Source of the DNA: Deltaproteobacteria bacterium
GTDB taxonomy: Bacteria; Myxococcota; B64-G9
Direction: 5' to 3'
Length of the DNA stretch: 6,377 nt
NCBI GenBank assembly: GCA_030591745.1
Contig: JAUVAM010000248.1
Span: 1 to 6,377 of the forward strand
This document shows, one piece after another, positions 1-5,925 of this stretch. The number at the start of each line of letters is the position of its first letter. The stretch's first letter is position 1. A program made the translations under genes and the position numbers. Under the pieces are notes generated by a model, which was not told the origin of the DNA, ran no database searches, and saw only the letters and a program-made list of their open reading frames with translations.

Positions 1-167
1 CAACCTATCCAATCGCGGCCGGCGAGGCGGTTATTCCCCTGACCGAGGACCCGGTAATAATAGAGTAGCTGCGCTGATGACACACCTGCGCGACGGGCTA
101 AGAAGCACAACTGTTTCTGAGCATGAGATTCAAACTCAAGTGATCGGGTGTTTAGGTCAATTAACAT
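1..167 (-). CDS. possible 5' end of an unrecognised gene, cut by the left window edge
   Basis: An open minus-strand frame begins with ATG at 167-165, exactly at the 3' end of the group II intron, and stays open for 55 codons to the window edge. The product would begin MLIDLNTRSLEFESH and contains LARRAGVSSAQLLYYY. I do not recognise a family; the latter stretch only vaguely recalls a helix-turn-helix. A GAGGG (179-175) lies 7 nt upstream of the ATG, but it belongs to the intron tail. If the intron ends at 166, the A and T of this ATG also come from the intron, and the uninterrupted locus would read TTG there. A frame this long can occur by chance, and the opposite strand is also open here, so this is a tentative call. 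Confidence 0.25.
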   Translation of the reverse strand, partial: MLIDLNTRSLEFESHAQKQLCFLARRAGVSSAQLLYYYRVLGQGNNRLAGRDWIG

Positions 168-179
168 AGGTAGGCCCTC

Positions 180-229
180 ACAGGCTTTCCCTGTCACACC
201 ACCGTGCGTACGGGTCCGTACACGGCGGT
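180..229 (-). ncRNA. group II intron domains V and VI (catalytic core and branch-site hairpin)
   Basis: On the minus strand, 229-198 folds as a domain V hairpin. The lower helix ACCGCCGTG pairs with CACGGTGGT, with one G-U pair. A two-base bulge (CG) follows, then an upper helix GTACG/CGTAC-type stem with a short loop. The lower strand carries CGC at the position of the catalytic triad, the form typical of class IIC. Domain VI follows as ACAGG (194-190), loop GAAAG, CCTGT (184-180), then GAGGGCCTACC leading to the splice site. The branch adenosine is probably the A of GUGAGGG just 3' of the hairpin, but this was not established. Pairings were read by eye and not computed. Confidence 0.88.
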
Positions 230-238
230 TCGGAACGG

Positions 239-1624
239 TCAAACAGCCAGCCGAATTTCCAACTTCGGAAGTCCCAGCGAGAGAAAATAGCTATTAGGAA
301 GCGCAATGGCCAAGGCAGGACTATTGCTGAGCCGATAGGGCCCGTGGGCGCTGCCTGCTGAACATGCCGCCAGGTCCTTACGCACACCACGCTTTCTCAG
401 CTCGGCGAATCGAGTCCGTCCTCGCTTCCATTGTTTCCACACAACACACCTCAAGCGTCGGCGCATCCAGCCTTCGAGGTCTCGAAGCACGGAAGGAGTC
501 TCGCAGAAAGCGAAGTAGCCAAGCCACCCTTTCAGGTAGCGCGATAGCTGCTCCACCATCCGCTCTATGCTTACCCCTCGGGTTCTTCTTGTTAGCTCCC
601 GCACCCTGTCCTTGAACCGCTTCAGTGCTACCGGCGCTATCCGACGCCTTGGCTTCTGTTCCGGGGTAAAACTGAACCCCAGAAACTTGCGCCTGCTCGG
701 TTTTGCCACCGCACTCTTCTGTTTGTTCACCTTGAGCTTAAGCTTCTTCTCGATGAATCGGGTGATGCTTTCCATCACCCTCTCTCCGGCCCGCGAACTA
801 CGTACGTAAATGTTGCAGTCGTCCGCGTAGCGCACGAACCGGTGACCACGACGCTCTAGTTCTCGGTCCAGGTCATCAAGCACAAGGTTAGACAGTATCG
901 GCGAAAGGGGTCCTCCTTGGGGCGTTCCTTCATCCGTGGACCCCAGTAGACCGTTTTCCATCACTCCTGCCCTGAGAAATGCTCGGATAAGCTTAAGTAT
1001 CCGTTTGTCGGACACCCGTTTTGCGACCCGTCCCATCAGCATATCGTGATTGACTCGGTCAAAAAACTTCTCCAAATCAATGTCCACAACATGTTGGTGG
1101 CCCTCGGCCAAGTACTTCTGCGCTTGAGCCACCGCCTGATGGGCCGACCGTCCGGGGCGAAACCCATAGCTGTGTTCGGAAAACGTCGGGTCCCACTGCT
1201 CTTGCAGGACATTCAGCATCGCCTGTTGAATAAGGCGGTCCAACACGGTCGGGATACCAAGCTTCCGACCCCCGCCGCCCGGCTTGGGTATCTCCACCCT
1301 CTTCACCGGTTGCGGTTTGTAGGCCCCTTCAAGCAGTTGCTCTTTGACCTCTAGCCAGTGCTCCCTCAAGTAGCCCGGAAGTTCCTCGACGGTCATGCCG
1401 TCCACTCCCGGGCTCCCTTTGTTTGCCTTAACTCGCTTCAGCGCCTTCTTGAGATTCTCTCGCTCACACACCTCCTCCATCAGGCATCCGGTCAATGTCG
1501 GGCTTTTGGTCTTTTGGTTCGCCAGGGACGCTTCGATCCCTCTTCCGGCGACCTTCGGGGCTTTACCCCTACCCTTCGCGGAGAAGGCCAGTTCATACTG
1601 GGTTTTCTGTCGCTTTCCGTCCAT
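239..1624 (-). CDS. ltrA: group II intron maturase / reverse transcriptase (class IIC)
   Basis: This 461-residue protein assists folding and splicing of its intron RNA and reverse-transcribes it at a new DNA site. Domains in order: an N-terminal extension (1-48) starting MDGKRQKTQYELAFS; an RT fingers/palm region with GSPGVDGM (70-77), EIPKPGGGGRKLGIP (111-125), SYGFRPGRSAHQAV (152-165), VVDIDLEKFFDRVNH (179-193) with the first catalytic aspartate, EGTPQGGPLSP (232-242) and the catalytic YADD (266-269); then the KFLGFSF motif (313-319), the thumb/maturase region with GWLGYF (366-371), and a basic DNA-binding tail. There is no Cys/His HNH endonuclease, as expected for class IIC. The start at 1624 is preferred over the internal Met49 because related maturases share the MDGKRQK opening; only a weak GGAA-like Shine-Dalgarno lies upstream. 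The stop codon is 9 nt from domain V, so almost nothing of domain IV follows it. All catalytic residues are intact. Confidence 0.96.
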   Translation of the reverse strand: MDGKRQKTQYELAFSAKGRGKAPKVAGRGIEASLANQKTKSPTLTGCLMEEVCERENLKKALKRVKANKGSPGVDGMTVEELPGYLREHWLEVKEQLLEGAYKPQPVKRVEIPKPGGGGRKLGIPTVLDRLIQQAMLNVLQEQWDPTFSEHSYGFRPGRSAHQAVAQAQKYLAEGHQHVVDIDLEKFFDRVNHDMLMGRVAKRVSDKRILKLIRAFLRAGVMENGLLGSTDEGTPQGGPLSPILSNLVLDDLDRELERRGHRFVRYADDCNIYVRSSRAGERVMESITRFIEKKLKLKVNKQKSAVAKPSRRKFLGFSFTPEQKPRRRIAPVALKRFKDRVRELTRRTRGVSIERMVEQLSRYLKGWLGYFAFCETPSVLRDLEGWMRRRLRCVVWKQWKRGRTRFAELRKRGVRKDLAACSAGSAHGPYRLSNSPALAIALPNSYFLSLGLPKLEIRLAV

Positions 1625-2031
1625 GAGTTCCGCAGCCTACTCGCCACTCCGTTCCGTTCGGGCCTTCCCCGATTCTCCGGGTACTATGCCCTCTGCTGAC
1701 TTCTGCACCGCGATCGGCAGGCCTCGCGACCTCCCCAGTCCCGATTCCGGGACACGATGCAGACCTCCCGGGGTAAGTTCGACCGCCTTCACCGCACGCT
1801 CGCTGGATTTACACCCCACGTCCTTGATGGATATGGACTTCACGGTCATTTGCCCGCTCGTCCGACGCGGTATGCCTCATATCCAGTTCCTGTCCGTCGA
1901 GCCGCGGCTTTGCTCCACGCTTCCTTTAGACGGCACCTCGCGATGACGCCCTTGCGCTTCGCTAGACCTTCACCTCCATCAGGTTGGTCAGAGGACTTTC
2001 ACCTCCGAGCTGTCGAACATGCCCGGCACAC
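1625..2031 (-). ncRNA. group II intron 5' ribozyme region (domains I-III and start of IV)
   Basis: These roughly 400 bases between the 5' splice site and the maturase start hold no credible gene. They contain sequence blocks characteristic of group II ribozymes of this class: GUGUG at 2031-2027; the GAGGTGAAAGTCCTC hairpin (2005-1991), which includes the familiar GGUGAAAGUCC string; a GGTGTAAATCC-type block near 1820-1810; and a CAGAAGTCAGCAGAGG block followed by CATAGTA at about 1705-1682, a strongly conserved string in bacterial group II introns. Individual domain borders and the EBS1/EBS3 exon-binding loops were not resolved by eye. Since the 5' exon ends in TTTTTTT, EBS1 should be A-rich. 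Confidence 0.82.
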
Positions 2032-2062
2032 AAAAAAACGGGCACCGGAGAACCGGTGCCCG
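2032..2062 (-). terminator. intrinsic terminator of tRNA-Leu and group IIC intron target
   Basis: The transcript carries a perfect 10-bp stem, CGGGCACCGG (2062-2053) with CCGGTGCCCG (2048-2039), closed by a UUCU loop and followed by seven U residues (2038-2032). It starts 9 nt after the tRNA's last base, so it is the tRNA's own rho-independent terminator. The next base (2031) is the first base of the group II intron, so the hairpin and U-tract form the intron's 5' exon and recognition site. Insertion left the hairpin and the U-tract intact, so tRNA termination should still work. Confidence 0.95.
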
Positions 2063-2071
2063 TCTTGCGAG

Positions 2072-2155
2072 TGCCGAGGAAAGGACTCGAACCTTCACTG
2101 AGTTGCCCCAACTAGACCCTGAATCTAGCGCGTCTACCAATTCCGCCACCTCGGC
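2072..2155 (-). tRNA. tRNA-Leu (anticodon CAG)
   Basis: This decodes the leucine codon CUG. The 84-nt gene folds as a class II tRNA: acceptor stem GCCGAGG (2155-2149) with CCTCGGC (2079-2073) and discriminator A at 2072; D-arm with GCGGAATTGGTAGACGCG; anticodon stem CTAGA/TCTAG around loop TTCAGGG, with CAG at 2121-2119; a long variable arm with UGGG-GCAA-CUCA as expected for leucine; and T-arm GAAGG-TTCGAGT-CCTTT. The CCA end is not encoded; the genome reads CTC after the discriminator, so CCA must be added by nucleotidyltransferase. It is transcribed alone on the minus strand, divergent from the exported-protein operon, with its own terminator. I saw no integrase or duplicated tRNA 3' end, so it is not an evident genomic-island site. 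Confidence 0.97.
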
Positions 2156-2272
2156 ACATCACGCTTTACAGGGGCAACTTGAAACCCTTGTTACGGCCGG
2201 CGAAATTACTTAATTCGGGATTCCAAGTCAAGAACTTTCGACTTTTTGGGGTGCGGCCGGTAGCATGCTCGG

Positions 2273-3355
2273 ATGCTTTGTCGTTTGCGCTATCTTTGTT
2301 TGGCCTGGTCTCTTTTGTTCTCTTGCCTGGCTGTCGAGGTCGGGGCGGTGGAGGAGGGGGCCCGACGAGAGCAAGTGCGTGAGGCCATGTGGCTGGGCAT
2401 GGATTACATGATTCGTTCGGCTTTGGACCCTGGAAATTTTGAGGAATACGCTTCGGACTATCTGTTTTTCTTTGCCGATGTGGTGCGCTTGCCGGATCCT
2501 TGGATTCAAGGGGAGGCCCGCCGGGTGGGTCTTGAGTTGGGTGATAAGTACCTGAGTCTCTACTTCACGCTGGATTCGGCCGATGAGGTGGTGGACGCGG
2601 CCAGCGCTCTGTATTCCCTGGAACAACTGGGCATGGACGTTCAATTGCCCATGATCATGCTCAGAGAGGCCGCGGGCTTGTTTGGGGAGGCGGACTACCT
2701 GGGTTTTGATCCGAGCTTTGGCGAAGCACCGAATTTGGACGAGTTCATCGATTTGGTCATCGGTTTTCACTTTAGCGATCGGATAGATTTGGGGCGGGAT
2801 TTGGGCGTGACCTATGCCGAGGTGCTGCATTACCTGCCTTCGGTGGTCTATTCGTCCTTTGATGACGACGACTCGGATCGCTTCATCGATCAGAACAACC
2901 TGGTGACCCATCTGTTCTATACGCTGTCCGGCTACGCCAGCTGGAACCTCGATGCCGCCTTGCTGCCCCGAGAGACGGCCTACATCCGTCGGCACATGGA
3001 TCTGGCCCTGAGTTGGGCCGATCCGGAGACCTTGGCCGAGTACATCGACAGCTTGAAGCTCACGGGCGAGGATGAATCGAATTCGGATATCGCCCACGGC
3101 GTGGATATTCTCTTGGCCATCCAAAAGGCCGACGGGCGCTGGGAGCCGATGTATCCCGAGGATGAATATGATCGCTACCACGCCACCTGGTGTGTCATGG
3201 ACGCGTTCAGGGAGTACGTCTTAGACGGCCCCAACGCCATGCCCGACCCTCGCACCGAGGCTCTCTTGCGCCGTTGGGCCGCGCAACTGGCCCTGGGTCG
3301 GCCCATGACCGATGGACTGCGCATCGCCCCGGACAAGGTCAACAGGCCGGATTAA
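2273..3355 (+). CDS. exported acidic protein of unknown function with alpha/alpha-toroid-like C-terminal segment
   Basis: The 360-residue product starts with an N-terminal signal (MLCRLRYLCLAWSLLFSCLA, then VEVGA at 21-25) suited to signal peptidase I cleavage near residue 25. LFSC at 15-18 loosely resembles a lipobox but sits within the hydrophobic core. The mature part is rich in Asp and Glu, including DDDDSD at 197-202, and looks mostly helical. Residues about 278-316 contain DILLAIQKADGRW and then RYHATWCVMDAFREY. This Q-x-x-DG-x-W plus H-x-T-W pattern recalls helical-pair repeats of the terpene cyclase/prenyltransferase (alpha/alpha-toroid) superfamily. That likeness is inference; the canonical catalytic motifs of squalene cyclases are absent, so I propose no reaction. 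An in-frame stop (TAG at 2261) lies just upstream, so ATG 2273 is the earliest ATG. It has no clear Shine-Dalgarno. It is the first gene of a probable operon with the CpaB-like lipoprotein 13 bp downstream. Confidence 0.88.
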   Translation: MLCRLRYLCLAWSLLFSCLAVEVGAVEEGARREQVREAMWLGMDYMIRSALDPGNFEEYASDYLFFFADVVRLPDPWIQGEARRVGLELGDKYLSLYFTLDSADEVVDAASALYSLEQLGMDVQLPMIMLREAAGLFGEADYLGFDPSFGEAPNLDEFIDLVIGFHFSDRIDLGRDLGVTYAEVLHYLPSVVYSSFDDDDSDRFIDQNNLVTHLFYTLSGYASWNLDAALLPRETAYIRRHMDLALSWADPETLAEYIDSLKLTGEDESNSDIAHGVDILLAIQKADGRWEPMYPEDEYDRYHATWCVMDAFREYVLDGPNAMPDPRTEALLRRWAAQLALGRPMTDGLRIAPDKVNRPD

Positions 3356-3356
3356 C

Positions 3357-3362
3357 GAGGAG
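3357..3362 (+). promoter_or_regulatory. ribosome binding site that fixes the start of the CpaB-like lipoprotein
   Basis: GAGGAG lies 6 nt before ATG 3369 and just after the TAA stop (3353-3355) of the preceding gene. It supports starting at 3369, which places a signal peptide at the N-terminus, rather than at the in-frame upstream ATG at 3312 inside the previous gene. Confidence 0.85.
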
Positions 3363-3368
3363 ACCCGG

Positions 3369-4253
3369 ATGAAAACAAATCCAGTTGTTTTGTTTCTGAT
3401 CCTCTTCTTGATTGCGTCTCCTGGCTGTGAGGTCAAAAAGGAGGAATCCGTTCATGAGCCCGCGGTGGCGGTCAAGGCTGAATATCCGTTGGCTGTGATG
3501 GCACGGTCCCGGCAACTCAAGCAAGACGAATACCTGGTCAGCCTTCGCGTGACCCACTACGCTTCGATCAAGGTCGGTTCTCATGTGGATGTCTTGTCTG
3601 TCTTCAAAGACCCCAAAAGTGGTCAAGCGACATGCGTGACCATTCTGCAAAACGTCGTCGTGGCGGCCATGAATCAGAACCCGGATCTTCCCGTGGTGTC
3701 TTTGCGTTTGGCCTCGGAAGCACTTGTCCGAAAAGCCGCGCTTGCCGATGGCGCGGGCAAGATCGGCTTGTTGTTGCGAGAAGAAAACGACGGGCGTGTG
3801 CAAAAAGAGCTTGCCAAAACCACCCGAGCGACTTTGTTGGAACAAACTCGCATTCTGGCCCTGCAGAAGACCTCTGGTTCCGGCGCGTCCGGGAAAATGC
3901 GCTCCATGACGCTTCCGATGGTAGGTGCCTGGATGGCCAAAGCCGGAGATGACGTGAGTGTCTTGTGTACGCTGGCGAAGTCCGCGAGTGGCGAGGCTGT
4001 TGTTTTCCCGCTGGGGCAGAACATCAAAGTTCTGGAAACCTATCCGAACCACGCATCCCTGGCGCTGTTGCCAAGGGAAGCGGAGTTGCTCTTTTTCGCA
4101 AGCCAAGTGGGTACCCTCCACTTGATCCACGACGGCCAGGTCGAAAGAGGCAGTCCTTTTTCCATGCGTAAGACGAAGCTCGATTCGTTTCTCGAATCAA
4201 AACGTCTCAAAAAGTTACCGAGAGGCCCCAGAGACATTCAGATCGTCGAGTAA
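3369..4253 (+). CDS. probable lipoprotein with two tandem CpaB/RcpC-like domains
   Basis: The 294-residue product opens MKTNPVVLFLILFLIASPGC, a short basic start and hydrophobic stretch ending in Cys20. The SPGC box departs from a strict lipobox, so lipidation is probable rather than certain. Residues about 64-142 resemble the RcpC domain of CpaB, the periplasmic protein of Flp/Tad pilus systems: KVGSHVDVLSVFKDPKSGQA, then TILQNVVV, a SLRLASEALVRKAAL helix, and GKIGLLLR. Residues about 187-259 repeat the plan with KAGDDVSVLCTLAKSASGEA, then LGQNIKVLE, SLALLPREAELLFFA and GTLHLIHDG. The two halves align as a duplication. The N-terminal SAF domain usual in CpaB seems absent. No secretin or pilus ATPase lies beside it, so a pilus role is only a possibility; a related envelope-scaffold role is equally open. 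It is probably translated from one mRNA with the gene before it. Confidence 0.88.
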   Translation: MKTNPVVLFLILFLIASPGCEVKKEESVHEPAVAVKAEYPLAVMARSRQLKQDEYLVSLRVTHYASIKVGSHVDVLSVFKDPKSGQATCVTILQNVVVAAMNQNPDLPVVSLRLASEALVRKAALADGAGKIGLLLREENDGRVQKELAKTTRATLLEQTRILALQKTSGSGASGKMRSMTLPMVGAWMAKAGDDVSVLCTLAKSASGEAVVFPLGQNIKVLETYPNHASLALLPREAELLFFASQVGTLHLIHDGQVERGSPFSMRKTKLDSFLESKRLKKLPRGPRDIQIVE

Positions 4254-4259
4254 TCCCGC

Positions 4260-5858
4260 TTACTGGCAAATGGTCAAAGCCAGGTTGTAGTCGTCTTCGA
4301 TCATGGAACAGCGCATGGGGCTGGGGCAGTCGGCGTCGGTGCAACAGAGATCCGTGCAGGTGCCGTTCAGGCACATGCCGCTTCGGCAGGCCGTATCGCC
4401 GGTGCAAGCTGAACCCACGGACAGGCTGCCGGGCCAGTCGTTGGGCACGCAGCCCTTGGCGAAGCCCGGGGCGTAGGGGTCCGAGCTTTGGATGCGACCG
4501 CAGGACCAGCCCGCGGGGCAGTCCCGGCTGGCGCAGCATCCGCCCGAACAGACGTAGTAGCCGGCGAGGCAGACGTTGAAGGCGCAGTAATAGTCCGACT
4601 CGCAGTATGTGCCCATGGGGTCCAGGCCCGGGTCCGGGAAGCAGTATGAGCGCATGATACCTGTTTCCGTGTTGACCCGGCAAATGGAGCCCGCGATTCG
4701 GTTGCAGTCGCTGTTGGTGGTGCAATCGGAAGTGCAAATGCCCAGGTTGGTGTGGCAGATGACGCTGTGGCAGTAGGGGTTGAATACGGCCTCGCCATAA
4801 CAGGCCTGGCCATATTCGCCGGAGCCGACATCCACATTCATGCCCAGGAGTTGGCTGTAAAGGCCCTCTTCCAGGCAGTACCAGGCGGAGGTGATCTCGA
4901 CACAGGTGTGATTGGGCGCGCAGCCGGCCGAGGAGCGACAGGGGCTCAGGCAGACGGCCGGTTCGGTGACGGGCACGCAGTTGGCGCTGTCGCAATCGCC
5001 GTTGGCCGCGCAGGCCGAGCCGTCGGGTACTTGTCCCGGGATGGCCTCGCATTCGCCGCTGCCCTGATCGCAGCGGTATCCGTCCGGGCACTGCTCGTCG
5101 TCGGTGCAGCCCGAGGGAGGCAGGCAAGCGCCGCTTGCTGTTTCGCAGACCGTGCCCGTGGGGCAGTCCGCGTCGTTGCGACAACCCGTTTCGCAGGTCC
5201 CGCTGCCCGTGTCGCACCAGGAGCCGGTGGGACAATCACTGTCCAAACTACAGCCGGCGCTCACGTTGCTACAGAATCCGGTAACCCGATCGCAGATTTG
5301 GCCGAGGCCGCAGTCGTTGTCGCTCATGCAACCACCCGCCCGACAGACACCGGCCACGGTGTCGCATCGCTGGCCTGCGATGCAGTCGGCGTCGGAAGTG
5401 CATTGCGGGCCGCCGGCCGAACAAGTGGCGGTGGCCGGATCACAGACCTGCCCAGGACCGCAGTCGGCGTCGATGATGCATTCCAAGGCCACACACTGGC
5501 CCAAAGCCAAATCACAGCGTGAACCTTCAGGGCAGTCGAAGTTGGAACTGCACAAAGGCTGCACGGGGCGACAGTCGCCTGAGAGTTGATGGCAGATATA
5601 GCCCTCCGGGCATTCGTCGTCGTTTGAGCAGGCCGGCTCGTCGCTACAGAGGCCGCCACGGCAGCGTTCTCCCGAGCGGCATTGCTTGTCCATGGAACAA
5701 GGTCGCGGCCGGCCGTCGTCGGGAATACAGCGGGCGTCTTCGCAGACCATGTCGTCGGGGCAGTTGTAGTGCTGCTCGCATGGGATGTAGGTCTCCTGAC
5801 AGGCCCAAGACGCCAGCAAGAGCAAACTCGCCAGGCAACATTTTGCGAGGCATGACAT
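4260..5858 (-). CDS. cysteine-rich repeat surface protein, probable lipoprotein
   Basis: The 532-residue product begins MSCLAKCCLASLLLLASWAC. Cys20 may be the lipidated residue, although Ser-Trp-Ala before it is not a strict lipobox; signal peptidase I export is the alternative. Residues 27-270 are ten tandem units of C-x5-C-x5-C-x(4-6)-C, typically with DADC, G-x-x-CD and G-x-C. These resemble the Dickkopf-N/EGF-like cysteine-rich repeats common in Myxococcota surface proteins. Residues 283-531 form a second, less regular cysteine-rich region that includes CC pairs (441-442 and 505-506). I count about 78 cysteines, nearly all expected to be disulfide-bonded, so the protein should sit outside the cytoplasm; adhesion or binding is a guess. 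ATG 5858 was chosen because it gives the signal peptide; the frame extends upstream to 6353, but that part overlaps the divergent gene. There is no strong Shine-Dalgarno. The gene converges on the CpaB-like gene with a 6-bp gap and no obvious shared terminator. Confidence 0.9.
   Translation of the reverse strand: MSCLAKCCLASLLLLASWACQETYIPCEQHYNCPDDMVCEDARCIPDDGRPRPCSMDKQCRSGERCRGGLCSDEPACSNDDECPEGYICHQLSGDCRPVQPLCSSNFDCPEGSRCDLALGQCVALECIIDADCGPGQVCDPATATCSAGGPQCTSDADCIAGQRCDTVAGVCRAGGCMSDNDCGLGQICDRVTGFCSNVSAGCSLDSDCPTGSWCDTGSGTCETGCRNDADCPTGTVCETASGACLPPSGCTDDEQCPDGYRCDQGSGECEAIPGQVPDGSACAANGDCDSANCVPVTEPAVCLSPCRSSAGCAPNHTCVEITSAWYCLEEGLYSQLLGMNVDVGSGEYGQACYGEAVFNPYCHSVICHTNLGICTSDCTTNSDCNRIAGSICRVNTETGIMRSYCFPDPGLDPMGTYCESDYYCAFNVCLAGYYVCSGGCCASRDCPAGWSCGRIQSSDPYAPGFAKGCVPNDWPGSLSVGSACTGDTACRSGMCLNGTCTDLCCTDADCPSPMRCSMIEDDYNLALTICQ
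5049..5780 (-). repeat. ten tandem coding repeats, C-x5-C-x5-C-x(4-6)-C
   Basis: Residues 27-270 of the cysteine-rich protein hold ten units with first cysteines at 27, 54, 77, 103, 127, 153, 177, 203, 226 and 251. Spacing between starts is 23 to 27 residues (69-81 bp). The spacing C-x5-C-x5-C is invariant; the last gap is 4 residues in units 1 and 2 and 6 in units 3 to 10. Units 5 to 10 share DxDC or close variants and a G before the third cysteine. Unit 1 (PDDMVCEDAR) and unit 2 (RSGERCRGGL) are the most diverged and lie next to the N-terminus. The repetition is degenerate at the DNA level, so it reflects old duplication rather than a recent expansion. Confidence 0.92.
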
Positions 5859-5904
5859 GGGAGCATGGTAGCTCGAACACGCCCGTGTTCCAAGGCCGGA
5901 CTGA

Positions 5905-5925
5905 GGGGCCAGATTGACAGGCCCC
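5905..5925. repeat. short perfect inverted repeat spanning the -35 box (candidate operator)
   Basis: GGGGCC (5905-5910) and GGCCCC (5920-5925) are perfect inverted 6-base arms separated by 9 bases that contain TTGACA. A dyad over a -35 element is where a repressor or activator dimer could bind. At 6 bp in GC-rich DNA, a chance match is also quite possible. Confidence 0.4.

Larger units (their letters stand above)
166..2031 (-). mobile_element. group IIC intron, apparently complete, inserted after the tRNA-Leu terminator
   Basis: This is a self-splicing, retrohoming ribozyme plus its maturase gene, about 1.87 kb, a usual size for the class. Seen directly: the 5' end GUGUGCCGGG at 2031, matching the GUGYG consensus, immediately follows the seven-T tract of a terminator; conserved 5' ribozyme motifs; an intact maturase/RT in domain IV; a domain V hairpin at about 198-229; and a domain VI hairpin at about 180-194. 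The 3' end is either ...CCTAC (170) or ...CCTAT (166); both fit the terminal AY rule, so the boundary is uncertain by 4 nt. Class IIC is assigned because the protein closely resembles GsI-IIC-type maturases, has no HNH endonuclease domain, and the intron sits just 3' of a terminator hairpin, the known class IIC target. No frameshift or deletion is evident, so it may be active. Expression would need terminator read-through or an internal promoter. Confidence 0.93.

Noticed and set aside
2..169. Plus-strand open frame of 55 codons from the left edge, ending TAG at 167-169
   Set aside because: Its stop codon lies at the intron junction, the intron-free locus would continue into the tRNA terminator, and the sequence (NLSNRGRRGGYSPDR...) does not look like a known protein. 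The minus-strand frame in the same place is the better, though still weak, candidate.
239..1624. Interpretation of the RT as a retron, DGR or CRISPR-associated RT
   Set aside because: The protein has the full group II maturase layout with a thumb/maturase region, and it is flanked by a matching 5' ribozyme, domain V and domain VI. No msr/msd, template/variable repeat or cas gene is present.
1395..1946. Plus-strand open frame of 183 codons across the maturase start and intron 5' region
   Set aside because: It is antisense to the maturase N-terminus and the ribozyme domains, and has no recognisable protein features.
1..2155. tRNA-Leu as an integration site of a genomic island
   Set aside because: No integrase gene and no duplicated tRNA 3' end were seen in the 165 bases beyond the intron. 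The insertion is explained by the intron's own terminator targeting.
2228..3181. Long open frame (317 codons) on the minus strand opposite the toroid-like gene
   Set aside because: It is the antisense shadow of the plus-strand gene, which has a signal peptide, plausible acidic composition and an operon partner. The shadow's product is unlike a folded protein and lies opposite coding sequence throughout.
4752..5522. Long plus-strand open frame (256 codons) opposite the cysteine repeats, and the minus-strand alternatives at 4207-5235 and 5324-5938
   Set aside because: These are Ala/Arg/Gly-rich or low-complexity frames created by the repetitive GC-rich codons of the cysteine-rich gene. The regular C-x5-C spacing exists only in the 4260-5858 frame.
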